Shown: in pieces, positions 27,678 through 39,382 of the stretch | Layout of the letters: each line of letters opens with the position of its first letter | How positions within the stretch are numbered: the stretch's first letter is position 1 | NCBI RefSeq assembly: GCF_030269685.1 | Contig: NZ_BSTT01000006.1 | Span: 248,001-312,000 of the forward strand | Direction of reading: 5' to 3' | Source of the DNA: Actinomycetospora sp. NBRC 106378 | GTDB taxonomy: Bacteria; Actinomycetota; Actinomycetes; Mycobacteriales; Pseudonocardiaceae | DNA: 64,000 nucleotides | Translations under genes and position numbers: made by a program | The notes under the pieces: model-generated | What the model was told of the DNA's origin: nothing | Database searches by the model: none | Seen by the model: the letters and a program-made list of their open reading frames with translations, nothing else

Positions 27678-28397
27678 ATGAGCCTCCCGGAGATCACCGA
27701 CCGTGACACCTGGCTGCAGGCCCGGCGCGCGCTCCTCGAGGAGGAGAAGGCCCACACGCGGGCGCGGGACGCGCTCAACACCCGTCGTCGGGAACTGCCG
27801 ATGGTCGAGGTCACGGAGGACTACCGGTTCACGGGTCCCGACGGCGAGGTCACGCTCGCCGACCTGTTCGGCGGCTTCCGCCAGCTCGTGGTCAACCACG
27901 TCATGTTCGACCCGGCGTGGGACGAGATGTGCCCGAGCTGCTCGGCCGGCATCCGCGAGTGGTCGCCGGGCACGCGTGAGCACCTTCGATCCCGCGACAC
28001 CGAGCAGATCTTCGTCTCCCGCGCGCCCTACGAGAAGCTCGCGGCCTGGAAGGAGAAGGTCGGCTGGACGATCCCCTGGTACTCGTCGTCCGGCTCGACC
28101 TTCAACGCGGACCTCGGCGTCACCGTCGACGTGTCCGGCGAGACGATGCACTACAACTACCGCGACGGCCCGACCTGGGAGGGCGCGGAGGGCACCCAGG
28201 AGCTGCCGGGGTTCAGCGCCTTCCTGCGGGTCGACGACCGGGTGTTCCACACCTACTCGTCCTACGCCCGCGCCGCGGAGTGGTTCGGCGGCTCCTTCGC
28301 CTACCTCGACCTGACCGCGCTCGGTCGTCAGGAGGACTGGGAGCAGCCGCAGGGCCGGGCCGAGTCGGTGCGCGCCGGCATCCCGGTGTTCGACTAG
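27678..28397 (+). CDS. DUF899 thioredoxin-like protein
   Basis: A 239-aa DUF899 protein. It has an N-terminal helix LLEEEKAHTRARDALNTRRR, a thioredoxin-like strand VNHVMFDPAWDEMCPSCSAG with a CPSC pair at the redox-site position, FVSRAPYEKLAAWKEKVGW, and a C-terminal YLDLTALGRQED. The family is often described as thioredoxin-like or CalU12-related, but its function is not established. ATG 27678 precedes the conserved start. The stop overlaps the convergent LacI gene stop in a CTAG. Confidence 0.85.
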   Translation: MSLPEITDRDTWLQARRALLEEEKAHTRARDALNTRRRELPMVEVTEDYRFTGPDGEVTLADLFGGFRQLVVNHVMFDPAWDEMCPSCSAGIREWSPGTREHLRSRDTEQIFVSRAPYEKLAAWKEKVGWTIPWYSSSGSTFNADLGVTVDVSGETMHYNYRDGPTWEGAEGTQELPGFSAFLRVDDRVFHTYSSYARAAEWFGGSFAYLDLTALGRQEDWEQPQGRAESVRAGIPVFD

Positions 28398-29365
28398 GCC
28401 GAACCCCGGACCACCAGCCGCGGAGCGAGGGTCCGGTGCTCGGCGGGGTGCCCGTCGAGCCGGCGACCCAGGACCTCGACCAGCGTGCGGCCGAGTTCGT
28501 ACTTGTCGGTGTGCACGGTGGTCAGGGGCGGGTCGAGCAGGGCGGCCATGGTGATGTCGTCGTAGCCCACCACGGCGATCTGGTCGCCCGCCCGACGCCC
28601 GGCGGCCCGCAGCGCCTGGACCGCGCCGATCGCGAGCAGGTCGTTGAAGGCGAACACCCCGGTGATCGCGGGATGCCGGGCCAGCAGGCTCCGCAGCGCC
28701 GCGGCACCGCCCGCGACGGTGGGCGGGGCGGCGACCACGTGGTCGCCGGGATTCGTCTCGAGGAACGCCTGCCGTCGTTCGGGCTTGTTCTGCACCGCCC
28801 CGTCGAGCATCCCCAGCCGGGTGTGCCCGCGCGAGATCAGGTGCTCGCAGGCCAGGTGCGTGCCGGTGCGGAAGTCGGTCCGGACGGTGGCCACCGACGG
28901 GTCCGGGGCGGGCCGGTCGGCCACGACCAGCGGCACCCGGCGGCCCAGCGCGGCGAGCGCCGGGTCGTCGAGGGCCTCGAAGAACCCGATCGCGCCGGCC
29001 GCACCGGCGTCGACGATCGCCCGTCCCGCCTCGGTCTCGGCGTCGGCGTCCGCGTCGGTGTTGTGCACGACCACCGCCAGCCCGCGGGCGGCGGCCGCGT
29101 CGAACACGCCACGGGCGACGGCGGGGAAGAACGGGTTGGCGATGTCGGGCAGCACCAGCGCGACCGTCCCCGCGCGCTGCGTCCGCATCCCCCGCGCGAA
29201 CGCCGACGGCCGGTAGTCGAGCTCCTCGATCGTCGCCAGGACCCGGCGCCGGGTCGCCTCGCTGATGTCGCCCTTGTCGTTCATCGCGCGCGACACCGTC
29301 TGCCGCGAGACCCCGGCCGCCCGGGCGACGTCGTCGATCGTCACCCGGACCGAGCCGCCGCTCAC
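28394..29365 (-). CDS. LacI-family transcriptional regulator
   Basis: A 323-aa LacI repressor. The HTH reads TIDDVARAAGVSRQTVSRAMN with the hinge helix DYRPSAFARGMR, followed by a periplasmic-binding-protein-like domain (FGFFEAL-type loops, GYDDITMAALLDPPLTTV). GTG 29365 overlaps the stop of the upstream Ddn-like gene (GTGA); GTG 29344 is an alternative start seven codons later. It lies next to galKT and the symporter, so a sugar-responsive role in galactose use is plausible. The palindromes near 32.2 kb are candidate sites. Confidence 0.88.
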   Translation of the reverse strand: MSGGSVRVTIDDVARAAGVSRQTVSRAMNDKGDISEATRRRVLATIEELDYRPSAFARGMRTQRAGTVALVLPDIANPFFPAVARGVFDAAAARGLAVVVHNTDADADAETEAGRAIVDAGAAGAIGFFEALDDPALAALGRRVPLVVADRPAPDPSVATVRTDFRTGTHLACEHLISRGHTRLGMLDGAVQNKPERRQAFLETNPGDHVVAAPPTVAGGAAALRSLLARHPAITGVFAFNDLLAIGAVQALRAAGRRAGDQIAVVGYDDITMAALLDPPLTTVHTDKYELGRTLVEVLGRRLDGHPAEHRTLAPRLVVRGSA

Positions 29366-29835
29366 GACGGTCGACGTCCCAGGATCACCAGCGGGATGAC
29401 CCGCCCGGCCTCGTCCGCCCGCTGCCGGTAGGAGACGAACGACCCGTACATCGCGTCCAGGCGCGGCCACAGGCGCGCCCGCTCGTCGGCGTCCGCCTCC
29501 CGTGCCCGGACCGGACGGACCTCGTCCCGCACCTGCACGGTCGTGTCCGGGTGGGCGCGCAGGTTGTGCAGCCACGCCGGGTGGCGGGGGTGGCCGCCCG
29601 CCGACGCGACGATGACGAGGTCGTCGCCGTCGGCCAGGTAGAGCAGCGGAGTGGTGCGCGCGGCGCCGCTGCGGGCACCGACGTGGTCGAGCAGCAGCAT
29701 CGTCGGCGCGCCGGGCGCGGAGTGCCCGACCCGCCCGCCGGTGAGCCGGTAGAGCGCCACGTGCGCGCGCGTGGCCGCCGTGATCAGCGGCGTGAGCCGG
29801 TCGAAGAGGCTGCCGAAGCGCTGCGCCGAGACCAT
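29362..29835 (-). CDS. Deazaflavin (F420)-dependent nitroreductase-family protein
   Basis: A Ddn-like split-barrel protein of 157 aa. It has the signature LLLDHVGARSGAARTTPLLYLADGDD (in parts), VIVASAGGHPRHPAWLHNLRAHPDTTVQ and a C-terminal RADEAGRVIPLVIL. The family binds F420 and reduces quinones or nitro compounds. The window also encodes CofC, so F420 is available. It overlaps the LacI start by 4 nt and lies 23 nt upstream of... the galK stop side on the same strand, so it may be read through from galTK. Confidence 0.85.
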   Translation of the reverse strand: MVSAQRFGSLFDRLTPLITAATRAHVALYRLTGGRVGHSAPGAPTMLLLDHVGARSGAARTTPLLYLADGDDLVIVASAGGHPRHPAWLHNLRAHPDTTVQVRDEVRPVRAREADADERARLWPRLDAMYGSFVSYRQRADEAGRVIPLVILGRRPS

Positions 29836-29858
29836 GGCGCGATCGTAGGGCGAGGTGC

Positions 29859-30964
29859 TCACCGCTCGCGCCGTGCGCCCGCGGCCGGGGACACCTCCCG
29901 CACCGTGGGCCGCGGCGAGAGCGCGGCACACGCCCGGCCCACCGCGTCCACGGCGTCGGTCGGCACCAGCGCGATCACCGACCCGCCGAACCCGCCGCCC
30001 ATGATGCGGGCCCCGAGCGCGCCCTCGCCGACCGCGGCGTCGACGATCGCGTCCACCTCCGGCACCGACACCTCGTAGTCGTCGCGCAGCGAGGCGTGCG
30101 ACGCCGCGAGCACCGCGCCGACCTCCCGGGGCCGGCCCGCCCGCACCAACGCCACGGTCTCGTGGACCCGCGCCTCCTCGGTCACCACGTGCCGCGCACG
30201 CTTCCGAGGCGCCCCCTCGGGCAGGTTCTCGACGGCGGGCAGGGTCGCGTCACGCAGCGCCGGCACCCCGAGCGCCTCGGCCGCCGCGACGCACGCTGCA
30301 CGGCGATCGGCGTACCCGCCGTCGGCGAGGTCGTGGCGCACCCGGGAGTCGATCACCAGGACCGCGAGACCCGCCGTCTCGAAGCCGAGCGCGACGTCCT
30401 CGGTGGTCATCGACCGACAGTCGAGCAGCAGCGCCGAGCCCTCCCGGCACAGCAGCGACGCCGCCTGGTCCATGATCCCGACCGGTGCGCCCACCACCTC
30501 GTTCTCCGCCCGCCGCCCGGCCTCCGCCAGGGCGACCCGGCCGAGCCCGGCGCCCGTCAGCTCGTCCACCGCCAGGGCGACCGCGCTCTCCAGCGCCGCC
30601 GAGCTCGACAGCCCGGCCCCCAGCGGGACCTCCCCGTGCACGACGAGGTCCCACCCGCCGTCGACCCCGAGCGCCCACACGGTGCCGAGCGGGTAGGCGC
30701 TCCACCCCGACGCCGTCACGAGCTTCCCGACGGCGAGCTCGGCCGGCTCGGTATCCGGGTCGTCCGAGCACACGGTGACCCGGTCGTCGTCGCGGCGGGC
30801 GACCGCGACGTAGGTGCGGCGGTCGATCGCGAAGGGCAGGACGTGGCCCTCGTTGTGGTCGGTGTGCTCGCCGATGAGGTTGACCCGGCCGGGCGCGGAG
30901 AAGACTCCCTCGGGGTCGTATCCGTGCACGTCCCGGAACGCGGCGAGGGCCTTCTCGACGCCGC

Positions 30965-30968
<4 letters not shown>
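29859..30968 (-). CDS. galK: Galactokinase
   Basis: A GHMP kinase of 369 aa that phosphorylates galactose at C1 (Leloir pathway). Visible motifs are the galactokinase signature GRVNLIGEHTDHNEG near residue 27, the ATP-binding PLGAGLSSSAALE, and MGGGFGGSVIALV near the C-terminus. GTG 30968 overlaps the galT stop (GTGA), showing coupling. The order galT-galK on the minus strand is typical of actinobacteria. Confidence 0.95.
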
Positions 30969-31959
<991 letters not shown>

Positions 31960-31963
<4 letters not shown>

Positions 31964-32127
31964 CGGGTCCGCTCCGGGACCGAGAAGTAGGTGATCGACC
32001 TGCCGTCGGGAAGGCGCTCCGCCTCGACGACGAGCCCGGGCAGCGCGCCCTCGTCGGTGTCAGCGGTGGCACACGGCTGACCCCCAGCGTCAGCGGTGGG
32101 CCACCGCTGATCGTCCTCGCCCGTCAT
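31960..32127 (-). CDS. Small ORF coupled to galT (possible detached GalT N-terminus)
   Basis: An ORF of about 55 codons from ATG 32127 to a TGA that overlaps the galT GTG. Its last 26 residues (VVEAERLPDGRSITYFSVPE) look like the N-terminal tail RLADGRELIYFD of typical actinobacterial GalT. Its first half is simply the translation of two family B repeats (32059-32110). Either a short coupled peptide is made or the galT 5' end was broken by repeat insertion plus a frame change. The start is uncertain. Confidence 0.45.
32059..32110. repeat. Family B palindromic elements, copies B3 and B4 in tandem
   Basis: Two adjacent palindromes, GTCAGCGGTGGCACACGG-type (32059-32081) and GCGTCAGCGGTGGGCC-type (32087-32110), without the GACGTCAG tail. 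They lie in the galT leader region. Confidence 0.65.
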
Positions 32128-32190
32128 CCGGCCCCGTCCCTTCACGCCCCCTTGACGCCCGGCCGCTCCGGGCCCACAGTGTGCGCCAGC

Positions 32191-32214
32191 TAACGATAAC
32201 GTTCCCGGGAACCT
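32191..32214. promoter_or_regulatory. Candidate operator upstream of the sugar symporter
   Basis: The gap between galT and the symporter contains TAACGATAACGTT immediately followed by the perfect 12-bp palindrome GTTCCCGGGAAC (32201-32212). AACGTT-centred palindromes are typical LacI-family sites, and a LacI gene lies at the far end of the gal block. It is 36 nt upstream of the symporter ATG. Confidence 0.45.
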
Positions 32215-32247
32215 TCACGGAACCCCGAGTCAGTCCGAGAGGTCGCG

Positions 32248-33909
32248 ATGCTGCGCCTGAATCCAGGATGGTTGGACTACACACTCCTGGCGCTGTACTT
32301 CGTCGTCGTGCTGGGGATCGGCGTGGTCGCGCGCCGTGCCGTGGGCACCAGCGCCGACTTCCTGCTCGCCGGCCGCTCCCTGCCCGCCTGGGTCACCGGA
32401 CTGGCGTTCGTCGCCGCCAACCTCGGCGCGACGGAGATCATCGGCATGGCCGCGAACGGCGCCGAGTACGGCGTCGCGACGGTGCACTACTACTGGATCG
32501 GCGCCGTGCCGGCGATGGTCTTCCTCGGCATCGTGATGATGCCCTTCTACTACCGCTCGAAGGTCCGGTCGGTGCCGGAGTTCCTGCGGCTGCGGTTCGG
32601 CAACTACACCCACATCCTCAACGCGGCGGTCTTCGCGATCGCCTCGGTGCTGATCGCGGGCGTGAACCTCTACGCGCTGGCGATCGTGCTGAACGCCCTG
32701 CTCGGCTGGCCGGAGTTCCTGGGCATCGTGGTCTCGGCGGCCGTGGTGCTGGTCTACATCGGGTTCGGCGGACTCGGATCGGCGATCTACGGCGAGGTGC
32801 TGCAGTTCTTCGTCATCCTCGCGGGCCTCATCCCGCTCGCGATCGTCGCCGTCCGCCACGTCGGCGGCTTCTCCGCGCTGGCCGACAAGGTCACCGCCTC
32901 CGCGCTCGGCGAGGGCGGCCTGCACGCGTGGCAGGGCACCGGGATCGGCTCCGTCACGAACCCGATCGGCGCCAACTGGATCTCGATCGTGCTCGGCCTG
33001 GGCTTCGTGCTGTCCTTCGGCTACTGGACCACGAACTTCGCCGAGATCCAGCGCGCCCTCTCGGCGAAGGACCGGTCGGCGAGCCAGCGCACGCCCCTCA
33101 TCGCCGCGTTCCCGAAGATTCTCATCCCGGCCGTGACGATCATCCCCGGCCTCGTCGCCCTCGTCGCCATCCCGAACTTCGGCAACGACGCGTCCGGGGG
33201 GCTCGAGTACAACGACGCGATCCCCGCGCTCATCGGCCAGCTGCTCCCCGAGGGCGTCCTCGGTATCGCGCTGACCGGACTGTTCGCCTCGTTCATGGCG
33301 GGCGTCGCGGCGAACGTCAGCTCGCTGAACACCGTCGTCACCTACGACCTGCTCCAGCCCTACCTCGCCCCGGGCCGCAGCGACCGCTACTACCTCAACG
33401 CGGGCCGGGTGGTCACGGCCGTCGGCGTCGTCATCGCGATCTTCACCGCGCTGCTCGCCGCCGACTTCAACAACATCATGACCTACCTGCAGTCGCTGTT
33501 CGGGATCTTCAACGCCCCGATCTTCGCGACCTTCATCCTCGGCATGTTCTGGAAGCGCACCAGCGGCTGGGGCGGCTTCGCGGGCCTGCTGACCGGCGTG
33601 CTCGCCGGGGCGCTCGTGTTCGTTCTCGCCGAGGCCGGGGTGGTCGACTTCGGGTCCGGCATCGCGACGAGCTTCTACCAGGCCGGGGCGGCGTTCCTCG
33701 TCGACGTGGTGGTGACGGTCGTGGTCTCGCTCGCGACCGCCCGGCCCGAGCCGGAGCGCCTCGCCGGGATCGTCTACGGCGTCCCCGGTGCCGACGGCGT
33801 GGTCCCGACGCTGCGCCAGCCCAAGGAGCGGGTCTGGTACCGCAAGCCGGTCCTGCTCGGCGGTCTCGCCCTCGCGCTGACCGTCGTCCTCAACATCGTC
33901 TTCGCCTGA
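32248..33909 (+). CDS. Sodium:solute symporter (SSS family), probable sugar transporter
   Basis: A 553-aa polytopic membrane protein with about 13 hydrophobic segments. It starts WLDYTLLALYFVVVLGIGVVA and carries the SSS-family FLLAGRSLPAWVTGLAFVAA, GATEIIGMAANGAEYG and GFGGLGSAIYGEVLQFFVI. It resembles vSGLT-type sodium/galactose symporters, and its position divergent from galTK supports galactose or a related sugar as cargo. A small two-TM protein gene follows 17 nt later. Confidence 0.88.
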   Translation: MLRLNPGWLDYTLLALYFVVVLGIGVVARRAVGTSADFLLAGRSLPAWVTGLAFVAANLGATEIIGMAANGAEYGVATVHYYWIGAVPAMVFLGIVMMPFYYRSKVRSVPEFLRLRFGNYTHILNAAVFAIASVLIAGVNLYALAIVLNALLGWPEFLGIVVSAAVVLVYIGFGGLGSAIYGEVLQFFVILAGLIPLAIVAVRHVGGFSALADKVTASALGEGGLHAWQGTGIGSVTNPIGANWISIVLGLGFVLSFGYWTTNFAEIQRALSAKDRSASQRTPLIAAFPKILIPAVTIIPGLVALVAIPNFGNDASGGLEYNDAIPALIGQLLPEGVLGIALTGLFASFMAGVAANVSSLNTVVTYDLLQPYLAPGRSDRYYLNAGRVVTAVGVVIAIFTALLAADFNNIMTYLQSLFGIFNAPIFATFILGMFWKRTSGWGGFAGLLTGVLAGALVFVLAEAGVVDFGSGIATSFYQAGAAFLVDVVVTVVVSLATARPEPERLAGIVYGVPGADGVVPTLRQPKERVWYRKPVLLGGLALALTVVLNIVFA

Positions 33910-33926
33910 TCCGGACGGGAGTCATC

Positions 33927-34211
33927 ATGAGCGAACCCATCCAGCCCGGCCGCCCGCAGGCACAAGTCGAGACCGGCAGCCGCATGCAACGGCTGTTCGA
34001 CCTGCGCTACGTCATCGGCGCCCTGCTGGGCGTCTACGGGGTCGTCCTCGTCATCCGCGGCCTGCTCGACGGGCCCGAGCAGCTCGCCCGCGCGTCCGGC
34101 ATCTCGATCAACCTCTGGACCGGGATCGGCCTGCTCGTCGTGGCCGCGATCTTCCTGGTCTGGGGGCTCACCCGGCCGCTCGGGATCGACGTGGAGGAGA
34201 ACATCGACTGA
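33927..34211 (+). CDS. Small two-TM membrane protein downstream of the symporter
   Basis: A 94-aa protein with a polar N-terminus and two membrane helices (YVIGALLGVYGVVLVIRGLL and LWTGIGLLVVAAIFLVWGL), ending in an acidic tail. A GGACGGGAG ribosome binding site lies just before ATG 33927. The short gap implies one operon with the symporter, so it may be an accessory or stabilising subunit. No named family was recognised. Confidence 0.75.
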   Translation: MSEPIQPGRPQAQVETGSRMQRLFDLRYVIGALLGVYGVVLVIRGLLDGPEQLARASGISINLWTGIGLLVVAAIFLVWGLTRPLGIDVEENID

Positions 34212-34222
34212 GACCCTTCCCA

Positions 34223-34248
34223 ACGGCGGGTCGCGCGGAACCCGCCGT
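34223..34248 (+). terminator. Hairpin terminator after the symporter operon
   Basis: A perfect 9-bp stem ACGGCGGGT / ACCCGCCGT with an 8-nt loop, starting 12 nt after the stop of the small membrane protein gene. Confidence 0.65.
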
Positions 34249-34483
34249 CGGGGCCCCGGGAGGCGGCCGCGCGTGGCGCGGCCACCGCGCGCGGCGTACG
34301 TTGCGGATCCCGGATCAGTCCCCGCCCCGGTCCCGGCGGGCGCCTCCTACGGTGGGCGAGCGGCCCGGTCCGCTCCGGCCACCGCTCTCGATCCCCGGCT
34401 CCGAGCGGGCCGACGGGTCTCGCCGGTGCGGACGGCACGGGCCGATCTCCGGTGGTGCCGCGAACGGGCACCCGGGGAGATCC

Positions 34484-35992
34484 GTGGCAGGCGTCGAGGT
34501 CGGCATCAAGAACCTCTCGAAGTCCTTCGGCAGTTCCAACATCTGGTCCGACGTGACCCTGACGCTGCCGGCCGGGGAGATCTCCGCGCTGCTCGGACCG
34601 TCGGGCACCGGCAAGTCCGTGCTGCTCAAGTCCATCATCGGGCTCCTCAAGCCCGAGAAGGGCTCGATCTTCATCCACGAGACCGACCTCGTCCGGTGCC
34701 CCGAGGCGCGGCTCTACGAGATCCGCAAACTGTTCGGGGTGCTGTTCCAGGACGGCGCGCTGTTCGGGTCGATGAACCTCTACGACAACATCGCGTTCCC
34801 ACTGCGCGAGCACACCCGCAAGGGCGAGTCCGAGATCTCCGACATCGTCATGGAGAAGCTCGACCTGGTCGGGCTCGGCGGCGCCGAGGACAAGCTGCCC
34901 GGCGAGATCTCCGGCGGGATGAAGAAGCGCGCCGGGCTGGCCCGCGCGCTGGTGCTCGACCCCGAGATCATCCTGGTCGACGAGCCGGACTCCGGCCTGG
35001 ACCCGGTGCGGACCGCGTACCTGAACCAGCTCCTGGTCGACCTGAACACCCAGCTCGACGCCACGATCCTGGTGGTCACCCACCACCTCGGGACGGCCCG
35101 GTCCATGCCGGACAACATCGGCATGCTGTTCCGGCGGAACCTGGTGATGTTCGGCCCGCGCGAGGTGCTGCTGACCTCCGAGGAGCCCGTGGTCCAGCAG
35201 TTCCTGCAGGGTCGACGCATCGGTCCGATCGGGATGTCCGAGGAGAAGGACTCCGCCCAGATGGAGGCGGAGATGGCCGAGCTCGAGAAGCAGGGCGGGA
35301 GTGTCGAGGCCGACGACTCGTTCATCGATCCGCAGATCGACCCCACCGACGGGCTCGGCGAGCGCAAGGCGGTCCGCCGACGCAAGGACCGGGTCATGCA
35401 GACCCTGCACACCCTGCCGGAGAAGGCGCAGACCGCGATCCTCGAGTCGCTGACCGAGGAGGACCGGGAGCGCTACGGCGTCGAGGCGGACCAGGGGCGC
35501 ACGGAGCTGATCGAGCTCACGCGGGACCACCCGCCGTCCGACGCGGACCCGTTCGGACACCGGGCGATGCGCGACGAGGACGGGCCGGACGCGGGCGCGG
35601 CGGCGGAGCCCGCGGCGGCGCCGGAGTCGGACGAGCCGCTGGTCGGGGTCCCGGTCGACGAGCACGCCGGCGGCACCGTCGTGCTGCCGCAGGGCGGAGC
35701 GGACGTCGAGGAGCACTCCGGGCACTCCGGGCACTCCGGGCACTCCGGGCACTCCGGGCACTCCGGGCACTCCGGGCACTCCGGGCACTCCGGGCACTCC
35801 GGGCACTCCGGGCACTCCGGGAGCTCCGGGCACTCCGGGCACTCCGGGGCCGACGCGGACCGTCCCCCCGGTGGCTCCGCCGAACCCTCGTCGGTCGGCG
35901 GGTCGTCGGCCGTGGAGCCGCCCCCGGGGCGGGTCCGGCGGCTCATCCACCGGCTTGCCGAACGGACCCGGTCCCTCGACCGGACGACCTAG
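34484..35992 (+). CDS. Mce-associated ABC ATPase (MceG/Mkl-like) with His-Ser-Gly repeat tail
   Basis: A 502-aa ABC ATPase of the MlaF/MceG type that energises Mce lipid importers at the membrane. Walker A GPSGTGKS lies near residue 40, signature GEISGGMKKRAGLARAL near 145, Walker B IILVDEPDSGLDP near 165, and the switch His in VVTHHLG. After the ATPase core comes a charged helical region (EEKDSAQMEAEMAELEK), then a disordered Ala/Pro/Asp-rich tail with about fifteen HSG-type tripeptides. GTG 34484 follows a GGGGAGA ribosome binding site. No mce or yrbE genes are in the window, as expected for the unlinked mceG. Confidence 0.87.
   Translation: MAGVEVGIKNLSKSFGSSNIWSDVTLTLPAGEISALLGPSGTGKSVLLKSIIGLLKPEKGSIFIHETDLVRCPEARLYEIRKLFGVLFQDGALFGSMNLYDNIAFPLREHTRKGESEISDIVMEKLDLVGLGGAEDKLPGEISGGMKKRAGLARALVLDPEIILVDEPDSGLDPVRTAYLNQLLVDLNTQLDATILVVTHHLGTARSMPDNIGMLFRRNLVMFGPREVLLTSEEPVVQQFLQGRRIGPIGMSEEKDSAQMEAEMAELEKQGGSVEADDSFIDPQIDPTDGLGERKAVRRRKDRVMQTLHTLPEKAQTAILESLTEEDRERYGVEADQGRTELIELTRDHPPSDADPFGHRAMRDEDGPDAGAAAEPAAAPESDEPLVGVPVDEHAGGTVVLPQGGADVEEHSGHSGHSGHSGHSGHSGHSGHSGHSGHSGHSGHSGSSGHSGHSGADADRPPGGSAEPSSVGGSSAVEPPPGRVRRLIHRLAERTRSLDRTT
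35714..35848. repeat. 9-bp tandem repeat (CACTCCGGG)n inside the MceG-like gene
   Basis: Fifteen consecutive 9-bp units, of which twelve CACTCCGGG are followed by one AGCTCCGGG and two more CACTCCGGG. They encode HSG tripeptides. The near identity of the units at nucleotide level points to recent slippage expansion, so copy number probably varies between strains. Confidence 0.92.
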
Positions 35993-37116
35993 ACCTGAGG
36001 CCCGATGTCGGGCACCGGGTCCATCCGCGGCACCCGCCCGTCGAGGAAGGTGATCGGCGGGAGGAGCGTGCGGATCGGGCCGTTGGGCGTCCCGACCTCG
36101 ACGAACCGGCCCCGCTCCTCGTGCTGCGGGTGGGTGAGGACCTGGTCGAGCGTGCGCCGCCGCGCGTTCGCGATCCCCGCCTCCTCGAGCCGCTCGACGA
36201 GCTGGTCGCCGGTGAGGTCGCGCAGCACCGCGTCGATGGTCTCGTGCAGGGCCGGCCGGTTCTCGATGCGGTCGGAGTTCGTGACGAACCGCGGGTCGTC
36301 GGCGACCGACGCGTCCCCCAGCACGACCTCACAGAAGCGCTTCCACTCCCGGTCGTTCTGGATCGAGAGCACGACCTCCTGCCCGTCGCCGGCCGCGAAC
36401 GAGCCGTACGGGGCGATCGCGGCGTGGCTGGTCCCGGCCCGGACCGGGGCCTTCCCGCTGCCGTACGCGTAGTGCAGCGGGAAGCCCATCCACTCGCTGA
36501 GCGCGTCGAACAGGCTGACCTCGAAGGTCGTGCCCTCGCCCGTGCGCTCGCGGTCGTAGAGAGCGGTGAGGATGCCGGAGAACGCGTACATGCCGGCGCC
36601 GATGTCGGCGGCCGGGATGCCCGCCTTCGCCGGGTACTCCTCGGTGCCCGTGACCGAGGCCAGGCCCGTCTCGGCCTGGATCAGCGCGTCGTAGGCCTTC
36701 GCGTCGCGGTACGGGCCCGACGAGCCGTAGCCCGAGATGCTGCAGTGGATCAGGCCCGGGTGATCCCGACGGAGGTCCTCGGCGCCGAGCCCGAGACGTT
36801 CCGCCGCGCCGGGCGCGAAGTTCTGCACGAACACGTCGGCCCGCGCGATCAGCTCCTTCACGCGGTCGAGCTGCTCGGAGTCCTTGAGGTCGGCCGTCAC
36901 CGACTCCTTCGACCGGTTCAGCCACACGAAGTGGCTGGAGAGCCCGTTGACCGTCGTGTCGTAGTCGCGGGCGAAGTCCCCGCGCCCGGGCCGCTCGACC
37001 TTGACCACGCGCGCCCCGAGATCGGCGAGGTGCCGGGTGGCCAGCGGCGCCGCCACCGCCTGCTCGCAGGACACGACGAGGATGCCGTCCAACGGGAGGG
37101 CCCGGGTCTCGACCAT
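35989..37116 (-). CDS. CaiB/BaiF family III CoA-transferase
   Basis: A 375-aa CoA-transferase of family III. It begins PLDGILVVSCEQAVAAPLATRHLADLGA (in parts) and has VVKVERPGRGDFARDYD. The catalytic aspartate lies in AKAYDALIQAETGLAS near residue 165. Family members move CoA between carnitine, formate/oxalate, bile acids or dicarboxylates. No partner gene (acyl-CoA dehydrogenase or hydratase) is adjacent, so the substrate is unknown. Its stop overlaps the MceG-like gene stop in a CTAG. Confidence 0.88.
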   Translation of the reverse strand: MVETRALPLDGILVVSCEQAVAAPLATRHLADLGARVVKVERPGRGDFARDYDTTVNGLSSHFVWLNRSKESVTADLKDSEQLDRVKELIARADVFVQNFAPGAAERLGLGAEDLRRDHPGLIHCSISGYGSSGPYRDAKAYDALIQAETGLASVTGTEEYPAKAGIPAADIGAGMYAFSGILTALYDRERTGEGTTFEVSLFDALSEWMGFPLHYAYGSGKAPVRAGTSHAAIAPYGSFAAGDGQEVVLSIQNDREWKRFCEVVLGDASVADDPRFVTNSDRIENRPALHETIDAVLRDLTGDQLVERLEEAGIANARRRTLDQVLTHPQHEERGRFVEVGTPNGPIRTLLPPITFLDGRVPRMDPVPDIGPQV

Positions 37117-37259
37117 GCCGGTGATCGTGCCCGCCCCGACCGCTCGGCGCGCGTCGTCCGCCGCATCACGCTCCGTTCCGCGTCACGCGAACCGCCCGAG
37201 GTCGTTCCGCGAACGAGTGACATCCATTCGGACCAGTGAGTGACGTCAGGAGTGAGGGC

Positions 37260-38993
<1,734 letters not shown>

Positions 38994-39005
<12 letters not shown>

Positions 39006-39344
39006 CGAGCGGGCGCCCCCGGTGCTCTCCGCGCCACCGGGGGCGCTCGAGGATCCCGGCCCGACGAGGTCGGCCGTCTGCGCGCCGAGCCAGTAGCGGC
39101 CGTGGTCGCGCCGCAGGAGGTGCAGGTCCACCAGGAGGCGCCGCACCGTGACGCGGTCGGTGCCGCCGCCGTCGCAGAGCGCCCCGAGGACGGCGTCGAC
39201 CTCGCCCTCGCCGTAGAGCCGGTCCGGCTCGAAGCAGGTCTCCGCGATGTGGCGCAGCACGAGCTTCTTGCGCTCCCAGCGCGCGGGCAGGCGGACGAGC
39301 CGGCCGTCCCGCAGGAAGGTCGCGAGCGTGCGGGTCGCGTCCAT
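38994..39344 (-). CDS. DUF2087 family protein
   Basis: A 116-aa protein whose core FLRDGRLVRLPARWERKKLVLRHIAETCFEPDRLYGEGEVDAVL (in parts) is a DUF2087 domain, a small winged-helix-like module found at the end of some ArsR-type regulators. Then comes RRLLVDLHLLRRDHGRYWL and a low-complexity Ser/Gly/Ala tail. It may bind nucleic acid, but function is not established. Its 3' end overlaps the sortase gene by 12 nt, and a strong hairpin lies within its last codons. Confidence 0.8.
39013..39046. terminator. Hairpin after the sortase gene, inside the DUF2087 3' end
   Basis: A perfect 12-bp stem GCGCCCCCGGTG / CACCGGGGGCGC with a 10-nt loop, 8 nt after the sortase stop. It falls within the tail codons of the convergent gene and could terminate the sortase transcript. 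Confidence 0.65.
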
Positions 39345-39382
39345 CGGACCAGTCTCCGGGCGACCCCGGGACGCGCGCGAGC

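Noticed and set aside
35714-35848. CRISPR or regulatory array from the 9-bp repeats
   Set aside because: Units are contiguous, in frame and coding, without spacers.
34273-37239. Long plus frame with repeated Ala-Leu-Arg across the MceG-like gene
   Set aside because: The ALR repeat is the 9-bp repeat read in another frame; the HSG frame carries the Walker and signature motifs.
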